Below are positions 50,633 through 59,292 of a stretch of DNA of 64,000 nt, piece after piece (positions within the stretch are counted from its first letter, which is position 1; each line of letters begins with the position of its first letter). This DNA comes from Azospirillum sp. TSA2s (GTDB taxonomy: Bacteria; Pseudomonadota; Alphaproteobacteria; Azospirillales; Azospirillaceae), in contig NZ_CP039650.1 in the NCBI RefSeq assembly GCF_004923315.1, positions 1,315,501-1,379,500 on the forward strand, in the 5' to 3' direction. Below the pieces are notes generated by a model. The model searched no databases, was not told the origin of the DNA, and saw nothing but the letters and a program-made list of their open reading frames with translations. Made by a program: the position numbers and the translations under genes.

Positions 50633-51938
50633 CACTGCTGTCCGGGATTTTATGATGGATTGCAGCTGCACGGCAGACAAAGCCAGAGTTCTGGCCCAAA
50701 ATCGCAGTCGCCAAACATAGATTTTGAGGTCTGCCGTGCCGTTCCAAGCTAGCGGATTTTTGCGCCTTGTGGAACCTCTGGACCGTCGTGCGGTGAACAG
50801 GATTGTCGTGCGGCACCGGGGCAATCATGGGGTCGGGACGGGGGACAACGGCTGGACGTGCCAGCGGCACCTCAAGGCGATGCTTTTCGCCCAGTTCGCC
50901 GGGCTGAAGAGCCTTCGCGAGATTGCGGAGGGCTTGGCGGCCCAGCCGGCGGGCCTGTACCACACCGGCCTGCGTCCGGTGAGCAAGAGCACGCTCAGCG
51001 ATGCCTCGGCGGCGCGGCCTGCGGCGGTGTTCCGGGAGATTGCCGATCTGGTCATGGGCGGCTTGGCCCGATCGGTGCGTCAGGAAAGTCGGGAGTTGGT
51101 GCGGCTGATCGACGGCTCTCCGATCATGTTGCGGGACCGCCGCTTCAACTGGGCCGAAGCTGATTCTCGCTGCCGTGGCCTGAAGCTGCATCTGGCCTAC
51201 GATCCGCGGGCGGCCACGCCGGTCCATTTTGCCGTGGAAACGCCTAAGCTCAGCGAAATCAAGGTCGCGCGGCGTCTGCCGTTCGTTGCCGGGACCACCT
51301 ACGTCTTCGACAAGGGATACACGGATTATTGCTGGTGGCATGAGATCACCATGGCAGGGGCGCTGTTCGTGACCCGGCTGAAGAGCAATGCCCGCCGCCG
51401 GGTGGAGCGAACCGTCGAGGCGGTTGGCGACAACATCGAAGCGGACCGCCGGGTGAAGATCGGCCACAAGAAGCCGCGTGGCGGCGCGACCAACCCGCTC
51501 TACGACACCGAACTTCGTGAAGTGGTGGTGGCGCGCCCGGATAAGGAGCCACTCCATCTGATCACCAATGATCTTGACCGGTCTGCCCAGGAGATCGCCG
51601 ATCTCTATAAGGAACGCTGGCAGATTGAGTTGTTCTTTAAGTGGATCAAACAGAACCTCAAGCTGAAGACATTCTTCGGTCGCTCAGAGAATGCCGTCAG
51701 AATTCAGATCTACACGGCATTGATTGCCTTCTGCTTGTTGCGGCTATTCCAGAACACCTACGCCAAAAACCACGTTGGCGGTGCGAAGGCCCTCAAGGTC
51801 AGGCTCAAGGTTGCACTCTTCGAACCTTTCAACACCACCAATCGCTGTCCGACAAGGCCACGGCCACCGCAAAAACGACCGCCAGACCGCCAACTCAGCC
51901 TCAAACTGGCCGAGCCCTGAAAATCCCGGACAGCAGTG
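50633..51938 (+). mobile_element. Complete IS4-family insertion sequence
   Basis: 1306 bp. The left end CACTGCTGTCCGGGATTTT and the right end AAAATCCCGGACAGCAGTG are perfect 19-bp inverted repeats. The 10-bp CGCCTTCGCG is present directly before the left end (50623-50632) and directly after the right end (51939-51948), a target site duplication of a size known for IS4 relatives. It carries one transposase gene. The target is the stem of a REP-like palindrome. Confidence 0.93.
50736..51920 (+). CDS. IS4-family transposase (DDE type)
   Basis: 394 residues from a GTG at 50736 preceded by TGAGGT; a TTG at 50724 is the upstream alternative. DDE residues: first Asp in RLIDGSPIML, second in YVFDKGYTDY, and Glu in the YREK-type motif YKERWQIELFFKWIKQNLK (Y, R, E and K at the correct spacing). 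The domain lies in the middle and C-terminal half, with a long insertion of beta structure between the second Asp and the Glu, as in IS4. The frame is uninterrupted, so the element may be active. Confidence 0.93.
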   Translation: MPFQASGFLRLVEPLDRRAVNRIVVRHRGNHGVGTGDNGWTCQRHLKAMLFAQFAGLKSLREIAEGLAAQPAGLYHTGLRPVSKSTLSDASAARPAAVFREIADLVMGGLARSVRQESRELVRLIDGSPIMLRDRRFNWAEADSRCRGLKLHLAYDPRAATPVHFAVETPKLSEIKVARRLPFVAGTTYVFDKGYTDYCWWHEITMAGALFVTRLKSNARRRVERTVEAVGDNIEADRRVKIGHKKPRGGATNPLYDTELREVVVARPDKEPLHLITNDLDRSAQEIADLYKERWQIELFFKWIKQNLKLKTFFGRSENAVRIQIYTALIAFCLLRLFQNTYAKNHVGGAKALKVRLKVALFEPFNTTNRCPTRPRPPQKRPPDRQLSLKLAEP

Positions 51939-51957
51939 CGCCTTCGCGGGAATGACG
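51939..51957. repeat. REP-like palindrome, family 3, copy A (right part)
   Basis: The continuation of the REP unit interrupted at 50632. It begins with the 10-bp target duplication (51939-51948) and ends in GGGAATGACG. Confidence 0.8.
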
Positions 51958-52020
51958 AGGATTCTTGGCACAGGATCAGTTGGCCAAATGCAATCACCCT
52001 GTGGATCTTCCCAAACGACA

Positions 52021-52050
52021 AGGGCCGCCGAAGGGGGATTCGGCGGCCCT
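52021..52050 (-). terminator. Intrinsic terminator of the Spy-like gene
   Basis: AGGGCCGCCGAA pairs with TTCGGCGGCCCT around a 6-nt loop; on the minus strand it is followed by TGTCGTTTGG. It lies 64 bp after the Spy-like stop. Confidence 0.75.
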
Positions 52051-52113
52051 TAGTCTCACGGCGGCTGCGTTGGGGGGCTTGGGGTCGCCGCCGGGAGCCT
52101 GTCTGTTACGTCC

Positions 52114-52749
52114 TTACTTGGGCTGCTCCTGCGGTGCCGGCGCCGGACCCTTTCCCGGAGCCATACCGCCCGGACCCATTCCACCCGGGCCCATCCCGTG
52201 GTGGCGCGGGCCGTCATGGTCCCAGCCGCCCGGACCGCCCATATGGCCGCCATGGTGGCCGCCCATCCGGCCGCCCATACCGCCCGGACCCGGGGTCAGC
52301 ATGCGGTCGGCCTGCTTCTGCTGGTCGGGCGTCAGCTGGCCGTAGAGGTCGGTCAGCGCCGGGCGGACGGTCTGCAGTTGCTGCAGGTGGGCCTGCATCA
52401 TCTGCTCCATACGCTCAAGGCGCTGCGGCAGGGCGGCGGGCGGCGGGGCCTCCTTGAACTTGACGCACAGGTCCTGCGTCGGCTTCAGGCTGGAGCGGGC
52501 GGCGTCGGCGAACTTGGTCCAGGCGGCGCGCTGCTGTTCGGTGATGTTCAGCTTCTTTTCCGCATAGGCCAGCTTGCCGGCCAGACGGGCCTCCTGGTCC
52601 TCGCACATGCGGGCGAAGTGGCGGTCGGGTCCGCCGGCGCCCGGACCCATGCCGGGACCGCCGGGCTGCGGGCCACCCTGGGCGAAGACCGGAACGGCCA
52701 CGCCGAGACCGGCGACCAGCAGGGCGGACGTCAGAAGGGCGCGTTTCAT
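52114..52749 (-). CDS. Spy/CpxP-like periplasmic protein (LTXXQ motif)
   Basis: 211 residues with signal peptide MKRALLTSALLVAGLGVAVP and cleavage near VFAQ. The helical core (about 45-150) has LNITEQQRAAWTKFADAAR and the signature LTDLYGQLTPDQQKQADRM, which includes the LTPDQ form of the LTXXQ motif. The C-terminal 60 residues are Gly/Met/His-rich (GGRMGGHHGGHMGGPGGWDH) and could bind metal ions. Spy and CpxP are periplasmic chaperones or stress sensors of the Cpx system. Divergence from a response regulator and kinase, with GTAAC boxes between, supports such a role here. Confidence 0.88.
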   Translation of the reverse strand: MKRALLTSALLVAGLGVAVPVFAQGGPQPGGPGMGPGAGGPDRHFARMCEDQEARLAGKLAYAEKKLNITEQQRAAWTKFADAARSSLKPTQDLCVKFKEAPPPAALPQRLERMEQMMQAHLQQLQTVRPALTDLYGQLTPDQQKQADRMLTPGPGGMGGRMGGHHGGHMGGPGGWDHDGPRHHGMGPGGMGPGGMAPGKGPAPAPQEQPK

Positions 52750-52916
52750 GGTGACAACTCCTCAGTGTTTGGACCGTGGGTCACGGTGCTGATTAAACCC
52801 CGGATGGAGGGGGCTTATTCCGTTGGGACCGTGCCGGCCGCGTCGCCGGCGCTGTCCCGATGACCAGACAATGGGCGCCGAACGTTGCGGTCGAATGTCC
52901 GCAAACCGGTCATTTG

Positions 52917-52959
52917 GTAACAGAGTGTAACCGCCGGCCGCCCCGTAACCGGGCGTTAC
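52917..52959 (+). promoter_or_regulatory. CpxR-like binding boxes
   Basis: GTAAC-agagt-GTAAC (52917-52931) is a direct repeat with 5-bp spacing, close to the CpxR consensus GTAAA-N5-GTAAA. A second pair, GTAAC-cgggc-GTTAC (52945-52959), is inverted. Both lie between the divergent Spy-like and response regulator genes, 46 bp before the regulator start. Confidence 0.65.
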
Positions 52960-53004
52960 ACATTTCCCCTTCACGCCCGCGGCGCCTCGCCCGATCATGG
53001 GGCC

Positions 53005-53748
53005 ATGGACCGCACGCCCCACCTCCTCGTCGTCGACGACGACCGCGAAATCCGCTCCCTCGTCGCCCAGTTCCTGACCAAGCACGGCTACCGGGTCACC
53101 GGGGTGCGGGACGGGGCGGAGATGATGCGCACGCTCGACGGCGCCCGCGTCGACCTGATCGTTCTCGACCTGATGCTGCCGGGGGAGGACGGGCTGTCGC
53201 TCTGCCGCCGGCTGCGCGCCACGCCGCAGACGGCGCAGACCCCCGTCATCATGCTGACCGCCATGGGGGAGGAGACCGACCGCATCGTCGGGCTGGAGAT
53301 GGGCGCCGACGACTACCTGGCGAAGCCCTTCAGCCCGCGCGAGTTGCTGGCCCGCATCAAGGCGGTGCTGCGCCGCGTCTCCGCCCCGCCGGTGGCGGGC
53401 GCCCCGGCGGCGGCCGGCACGGTGCTGCGCTTCGAAGGCTGGTCGCTCGACCTGACCAAGCGGGAACTGCGCTCGCCCGACGGCGTGCTGGTCCAGCTTT
53501 CGGCCGGGGAGTACGACCTGCTGGTCGCCTTCGTCGAGCATCCGCAGCGGGTGCTGACCCGCGACCAGCTTCTCGATCTGGCGCGCGGCCGCTCGGCGGT
53601 TCCCTTCGACCGTTCCATCGACGTGCAGGTCAGCCGCCTGCGCCGCAAGATCGAACCCGATCCGGCAGAGCCGACGCTGATCAAGACGGTGCGCGGCGGC
53701 GGCTATCTCTTCACCCCGACCGTCAGCAGCGGCGGATCGGCATCGTGA
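53005..53748 (+). CDS. OmpR-family response regulator (CpxR-like)
   Basis: 247 residues. The receiver (1-120) has LLVVDDDREIRSLV, phospho-Asp D55 in LIVLDLMLPGEDG and Lys in YLAKPFSPRELL. The C-terminal winged helix (about 145-240) has LRSPDGVLVQLSAGEYDLLV, VLTRDQLLDLARG and the final IKTVRGGGYLF, diagnostic of OmpR/PhoB DNA-binding domains. It overlaps the kinase gene by 4 bp. By position and upstream boxes it likely regulates itself and the Spy-like gene. Confidence 0.94.
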   Translation: MDRTPHLLVVDDDREIRSLVAQFLTKHGYRVTGVRDGAEMMRTLDGARVDLIVLDLMLPGEDGLSLCRRLRATPQTAQTPVIMLTAMGEETDRIVGLEMGADDYLAKPFSPRELLARIKAVLRRVSAPPVAGAPAAAGTVLRFEGWSLDLTKRELRSPDGVLVQLSAGEYDLLVAFVEHPQRVLTRDQLLDLARGRSAVPFDRSIDVQVSRLRRKIEPDPAEPTLIKTVRGGGYLFTPTVSSGGSAS

Positions 53749-55208
53749 CCGCGCAGCCGGAAGAGATGACGGCGAAATCCCGGCTGGCCCGCCGTCGCAA
53801 TCTCCGCCGCCTGCGGCTCGGCTTCCCGGACAGCCTCGCCGCGCGCATCGCCCTGACGGTGGTGCTGGCGCTGCTGCTGACCCAGGCGATCAGCGCGCTG
53901 GTCTATCTGACCGACCGCAGCGAGGGGCCGCCGATCCACGGCCCCAACGTGCTGATCCAGCGCATCACCGCCATCGTCCAACTGGTGGAAAGCACGCCGC
54001 CGCCGGGACGCGAGCGGGTGGTGCGCGCCATCGACGACCCCGTCCTGCGCGTCGAATGGCGTCCCGAACGCCCGCCGCCGCTGTCACCCGACGCCATTTC
54101 CAGCGGCCGGTTCGAAGGGCTGAAGCGCCGGCTGAGCGACTCCCTCGACACCGCCGACCGCAACATCCTGGTCGAGGTCCAGCGCCCGCCCCGTGGAGAT
54201 GTCCGGGGCGACGACCACCCGCACCCGCCCTTCATGGGCGGTGACGAGCCGCGGCGCTGGGGGCCGCATGTCCGGCTGTCGGTGCGGCTCGGCGACGGGT
54301 CGTGGCTCAGCTTCACCGGCGGCGATCCGCTGGCCGGTCCCTTCGGCATCGTCCGCTTCCTGTTGTGGATGGGGGCGATCGTCGCGGTGATCCTGCTGGT
54401 GTCGCTGCTGGCCGCCCGCCGGGTGACGGCGCCGCTGGCCGGCTTCGCCGCCGCCGCCGAACGGCTCAGCGTCGACGGTCGGGCCGATCCCCTGCCGGAG
54501 GAAGGCCCGCGCGAGCTGCGCGCCGCCACCCGCGCCTTCAACCGGATGCAGGCGCGGCTCGCCCGCTTCGTCGCCGACCGCACCCAGATGCTGGCGGCGA
54601 TCAGCCACGACCTGCGCACGCCGATCACCCGCCTGCGCCTGCGCGCCGAGCTGGTCGACGATCCGGAGATGCAGCGCCGGATGCTGGCCGACCTCGACGA
54701 GATGGAGGCGATGATCTCCGCCACGCTGGCCTTCGCCCGCGACGACGCCCAGCGCGAGCCGCGTGGCCGCTTCGACCTCGCCGACCTGCTGCAGAGCCTG
54801 TGCGACGACCGCGTCGACGCCGGCCACCGCGCCCTCTATGACGGCCCGGCCCATGTGGTGGCGGAAGGCCGCCCGGTGGCGCTGCGCCGGGCGCTGGCCA
54901 ACCTGATGGACAACGCCATCAAGTATGGCGGCGGCTTCATCGTCCGGCTGGAGACCGGCGCCGACGGCGCCAACGCCGCCAATGCCCTGATCCACATCGA
55001 CGACGACGGCCCCGGCATCCCGGAGGCGGAGTTCGAGAAGGTCTTCGCCCCCTTCTACCGGCTGGAACGCTCCCGTTCCCGCGACACCGGCGGCGTCGGC
55101 CTGGGCCTGTCCACCGCCCGCAGCATCATCCGCGGCCACGGCGGCGACGTGACCCTGGCGAACCGCGGCGAGGGCGGCCTGCGCGCCACGGTGACGCTGC
55201 CGCTCTGA
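53745..55208 (+). CDS. Membrane sensor histidine kinase (CpxA/EnvZ-like)
   Basis: 487 residues from the GTG overlapping the regulator stop (GTGA); an ATG at 53766 is an alternative. TM1 (about 29-50; ARIALTVVLALLLTQAISAL), a periplasmic sensor region (about 50-200) with a His/Asp/Pro-rich segment (DDHPHPPFMGGDEP), TM2 (IVRFLLWMGAIVAVILLVSL), HAMP, HisKA with ISHDLRTPITRL (His near 287), and HATPase with NLMDNAIKYGG, DDDGPGIP and GGVGLGLSTAR. It should phosphorylate the adjacent regulator. The His-rich sensor loop suggests metal or pH sensing; this is inference. Confidence 0.94.
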   Translation: MTAQPEEMTAKSRLARRRNLRRLRLGFPDSLAARIALTVVLALLLTQAISALVYLTDRSEGPPIHGPNVLIQRITAIVQLVESTPPPGRERVVRAIDDPVLRVEWRPERPPPLSPDAISSGRFEGLKRRLSDSLDTADRNILVEVQRPPRGDVRGDDHPHPPFMGGDEPRRWGPHVRLSVRLGDGSWLSFTGGDPLAGPFGIVRFLLWMGAIVAVILLVSLLAARRVTAPLAGFAAAAERLSVDGRADPLPEEGPRELRAATRAFNRMQARLARFVADRTQMLAAISHDLRTPITRLRLRAELVDDPEMQRRMLADLDEMEAMISATLAFARDDAQREPRGRFDLADLLQSLCDDRVDAGHRALYDGPAHVVAEGRPVALRRALANLMDNAIKYGGGFIVRLETGADGANAANALIHIDDDGPGIPEAEFEKVFAPFYRLERSRSRDTGGVGLGLSTARSIIRGHGGDVTLANRGEGGLRATVTLPL

Positions 55209-55224
55209 CCTTCCAGCTATTGCA

Positions 55225-55264
55225 AAGAAAAAGGGCCGCTCCATCGGAACGGCCCTTCTCTTTC
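55225..55264. terminator. Bidirectional terminator between the kinase gene and ahcY
   Basis: AAGGGCCG pairs with CGGCCCTT across a 12-nt loop, with A-rich sequence on the left and TCTCTTTC on the right, so it can terminate both convergent genes. Confidence 0.85.
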
Positions 55265-55278
55265 AACTCCGCGACCGC

Positions 55279-56577
<1,299 letters not shown>

Positions 56578-56701
56578 GAGGGATGACTCCTGGTGGGCAG
56601 TGATGATTGGGGCAGCGATGATTGGCGCCGGCCGGATCGAATCCCCGGCCTTGCCGCTGTAATTTGCCAAGGGTGTATCAGCGGCATGGGAACCATGCAA
56701 G

Positions 56702-56719
56702 CATAAAGATATCTTTATG
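56702..56719. promoter_or_regulatory. Perfect 18-bp palindrome, likely operator of ahcY
   Basis: CATAAAGATATCTTTATG is a perfect inverted repeat in an AT-rich patch of otherwise GC-rich DNA, between divergent ahcY and the radical SAM gene. It resembles the AAGATATCTT-centred operators described for SahR-type (ArsR family) regulators of the S-adenosylmethionine cycle in proteobacteria. No such regulator gene is in the window. Confidence 0.65.
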
Positions 56720-56818
56720 TTTGTTGGGTAGGGTGATGGAAAGCCCGGTGATCGAAAGACCGGCCACACCCCTTTCTGTTCGCTTTACGTTCCCATCTGC
56801 CGCGGCTAAGCTGCGGGC

Positions 56819-57910
56819 ATGGACGAGATACGGCGATCCCCGATCAAGGGCCGCGGCGCGGTCAGCAACGCCACCGGGCGGTTCGAGCGCGAGACCCGCG
56901 TCCTGACCGACGACGGCTGGACCGGCTATGCCGAGGGTGGGAACGAGGCGCTGTCCGATCCCGTCCGCACCGTCGTCTCGCCGGCATCGGCCAAGTCGAT
57001 CATCACCGGCAACCAGTCGCCCGACATCCCCTTCGACCGGTCGGTGAACCCGTACCAAGGGTGCGAGCACGCCTGCATCTACTGCTTCGCCCGGCCGACC
57101 CATGCCTATCTCGGCCTGTCGCCCGGATTGGATTTCGAGACCAAGCTGTTCGCCAAGCGCAACGCGGCGGAACTGCTGGCGAAGGAGCTGCGGGCGAAAT
57201 CCTATGACTGCCGGCCGCTGGCGCTGGGGGCCAACACCGATCCCTACCAGCCGATCGAGCGGACGGAGGGCATCACCCGGCGGGTGCTGGAGGTCTGCCG
57301 CGACTTCAAGCAGCCGGTCAGCATCATCACCAAATCGGCGCTGGTGCTGCGCGATCTGGACATCCTGGCGCCGATGGCGGCGGAGGGGCTGGCGTCGGTC
57401 GCGCTCTCCGTCACCACGCTGGACCGCGACCTCGCCCGCGTGATGGAGCCGCGGGCCAGCACGCCGCCGCGCCGGCTGGAGGCGATCCGCAGCTTGACGC
57501 AGGCCGGCGTGCCGGTGGCGGTGCTCGCCAGCCCGATGATCCCCGCCCTGAACGACCATGAGCTGGAGGCGATCCTGGAGGCGGCGGCCGGGGCCGGGGC
57601 GAGCGCCGCAAGCTATATCCTGCTGCGCCTGCCGCTGGAGATCGCCGGGCTGTTCGAGGAATGGCTGCGCGTCCACGCCCCCAACCGCGCCGACCGCGTG
57701 CTGAGCCTGATGCGGCAGAGCCGCGACGGCGCGCTCTACCGCTCCGGATTCGGCACGCGGATGAAGGGCACCGGCCCTTACGCCGAACTGCTGCGCCATC
57801 GCTTCAAGCTGGCCTGCCGCAAGCATGGGCTGGGCGATCGGAGCTGGCAGCTCGACTGCACCCGCTTCCGGGTGCCGCCGGCCGTGGGGGACCAGCTGTC
57901 GCTTCTGTGA
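56819..57910 (+). CDS. Radical SAM protein, PA0069/SPL-like family
   Basis: 363 residues. The cluster motif is CEHACIYC (C82, C86, C89), a CxxxCxxC type with Tyr before the last Cys. It is preceded by FDRSVNPYQG and followed by RPTHAYLGLSPGLDFETKLF, quoted as RPTHAYLGLSPG, characteristic of the family related to spore photoproduct lyase. YDCRPLALGANTDPYQPIE and ITKSALVLRDLDIL are further conserved parts. The substrate is not known. It is divergent from ahcY and shares its upstream palindrome; radical SAM chemistry consumes S-adenosylmethionine, which gives a possible reason for shared control. Confidence 0.9.
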   Translation: MDEIRRSPIKGRGAVSNATGRFERETRVLTDDGWTGYAEGGNEALSDPVRTVVSPASAKSIITGNQSPDIPFDRSVNPYQGCEHACIYCFARPTHAYLGLSPGLDFETKLFAKRNAAELLAKELRAKSYDCRPLALGANTDPYQPIERTEGITRRVLEVCRDFKQPVSIITKSALVLRDLDILAPMAAEGLASVALSVTTLDRDLARVMEPRASTPPRRLEAIRSLTQAGVPVAVLASPMIPALNDHELEAILEAAAGAGASAASYILLRLPLEIAGLFEEWLRVHAPNRADRVLSLMRQSRDGALYRSGFGTRMKGTGPYAELLRHRFKLACRKHGLGDRSWQLDCTRFRVPPAVGDQLSLL

Positions 57911-57966
57911 GGGGCGGGGGTTGGAACAGCGTGGAACAGGGGGCCGGGTGGTGTTCCATCCGCCGC

Positions 57967-58653
57967 TTACCGGCGCCGGGAGAAGGGACCGGCGGCGCGG
58001 CGGCTCACCGGGCCGGGGTTGAGGTTGGGATAGGGTTCATGCTCGTTGGCGGTCCAGGGGAAGACGCCCTTCGGACCCTCCGCTTCCGGCCGGGCCAGGA
58101 TGGCGGCGATCATGGCCGGATCGGGCGGCGTGCGCTCGCGCAACGCACCGGGGACATCGTCGTCGAGTTCGGGGACGGTGACGGCGGGCGGGTCTTCGGG
58201 ACGGGGCGATTGCAGGCCGGGCGGTTGCGTTTTGGTGTCCGGGAGATCTCTCGGGGTATCGAGACCGGCGAAGAGGCCGAGGCGTTCGGCCAGCCAGCGG
58301 ACGGTGGAGGGATCGCCGGCGGAGACCAGCCGTTCGATCTGTTCGGCCACCAGGGCGCGGAGCGAGGACAGGCGCAGTTCGGCTTCGCGGTTCAGCGCTT
58401 CACGCTCCCACCAGACGCGGATGCGGAAATCCTTGGAGCCGTAATAGGCGCGCCAGAGGGTGGTGCGGCTGCAGCCCATGGCGCGGGATACCTGGAGAAA
58501 GCTGTTGCCGCGCGCCAGCATGCCGGCGGCCATGATCCATTGTTCCTCGTGGAACTGCGATCCCGGGACCAGCGAGCCTTCGGATGGCACTGGCGGCTCC
58601 TCCGCCCAGCAGGGGAAACGGTCGTCTTTCAGCGTGCGGGGATCGACGGGCAT
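57967..58653 (-). CDS. Putative helix-turn-helix DNA-binding protein
   Basis: 228 residues from the ATG at 58653 (MPVDPRTLKDDRFPCW). The middle contains a helix-turn-helix, GNSFLQVSRAMGCSRTTLWR, followed by a long helix with RIRVWWEREALNREAELRL, QIERLVSAGDPSTVRWLAER. This resembles phage terminase small subunits and related proteins, in which a DNA-binding helix-turn-helix is followed by an oligomerisation helix. The last 80 residues are Pro-rich and probably disordered. No phage genes surround it, so it may be a domesticated or relict gene. I cannot name the family. Confidence 0.65.
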   Translation of the reverse strand: MPVDPRTLKDDRFPCWAEEPPVPSEGSLVPGSQFHEEQWIMAAGMLARGNSFLQVSRAMGCSRTTLWRAYYGSKDFRIRVWWEREALNREAELRLSSLRALVAEQIERLVSAGDPSTVRWLAERLGLFAGLDTPRDLPDTKTQPPGLQSPRPEDPPAVTVPELDDDVPGALRERTPPDPAMIAAILARPEAEGPKGVFPWTANEHEPYPNLNPGPVSRRAAGPFSRRR

Positions 58654-58769
58654 GGGGCGGCTCCGCGGAAGGGTGGGTCCTGCGGAGAGCTTATGGGAAT
58701 TTTTTCCGGTATTGGAGATTTTATGCAAAGAGCGCTGGTGGCCGGGGAGGTCGCGGCGTCCGTGGCAAC

Positions 58770-58914
58770 ATTTCCACGGATGTCACGGATTTAGACACGG
58801 ATGACACGGATTTTTTGGTCTTGTGGACGCTCCGGCTTCGACCGGAAGCCATGGCTTCGGAGCGCCACATCCGTGACATCCGTGTCTTAATCCGTGACAT
58901 CCGTGTCGATCTTG
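58770..58914. repeat. Dispersed palindromic repeat, family 2, copy B
   Basis: Same design as 37751-37901: left arm CCACGGATGTCACGGATTTA and right arm TAATCCGTGACATCCGTG are inverted, ending in the shared CGATCTTGCCCGCC. The centre contains its own inverted repeat (CGCTCCGGCTTC against GGCTTCGGAGCG). It fills most of the 300-bp gap between the two minus-strand genes. Confidence 0.8.
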
Positions 58915-58953
58915 CCCGCCATCTCCGCGGCTTCCCGCCCGGACGAGGTGTCG

Positions 58954-59187
58954 TCAGGATCGGCGGATCGTCTTGCTCCAGGGCGGCAGCGGGGCGGCGG
59001 GCTTCTGCCCGGAGGACGACAGCGCCGACAGCGGCAGGCGGCCGGTCGCCAGCATCGCCATCACCAGGGCCGGATGGGCCGGACCTGCGTTGGTGGTGTC
59101 GTGGTCGGTCTGCCCGGTCTCGGCCGGTTCGTCGTTCAGCGCCTCGTTGATGCGGGCGAAGGCTTCGATGTCTTTGATGTGCAGCAT
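58954..59187 (-). CDS. Small protein of unknown function
   Basis: 77 residues beginning MLHIKDIEAFARINEALNDE, preceded by GAGGGGCACGGACC. The N-terminal half looks helical and acidic; the C-terminal third is basic and ends PPWSKTIRRS. No domain is recognised. The frame extends upstream to 59289 but the ATG at 59187 has the better ribosome-binding site. It could be a real small gene or chance coding in GC-rich DNA; the ribosome-binding site and regular codon use favour a gene. Confidence 0.5.
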   Translation of the reverse strand: MLHIKDIEAFARINEALNDEPAETGQTDHDTTNAGPAHPALVMAMLATGRLPLSALSSSGQKPAAPLPPWSKTIRRS

Positions 59188-59292
59188 GGTCCGTGCCCCT
59201 CGGCTTCGACATTTGTGCGTCGCAGCAAAAACGAAGGTAACAGCTCTGCCCTCGAATGGTCTCACGTGCGGCGCTTTGACGCGGCCCATCTT

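Noticed and set aside
56578..56818. An S-adenosylhomocysteine riboswitch ahead of ahcY
   Set aside because: I could not find the conserved core and pseudoknot of that class in the leader; the palindrome at 56702-56719 is a better explanation for regulation.
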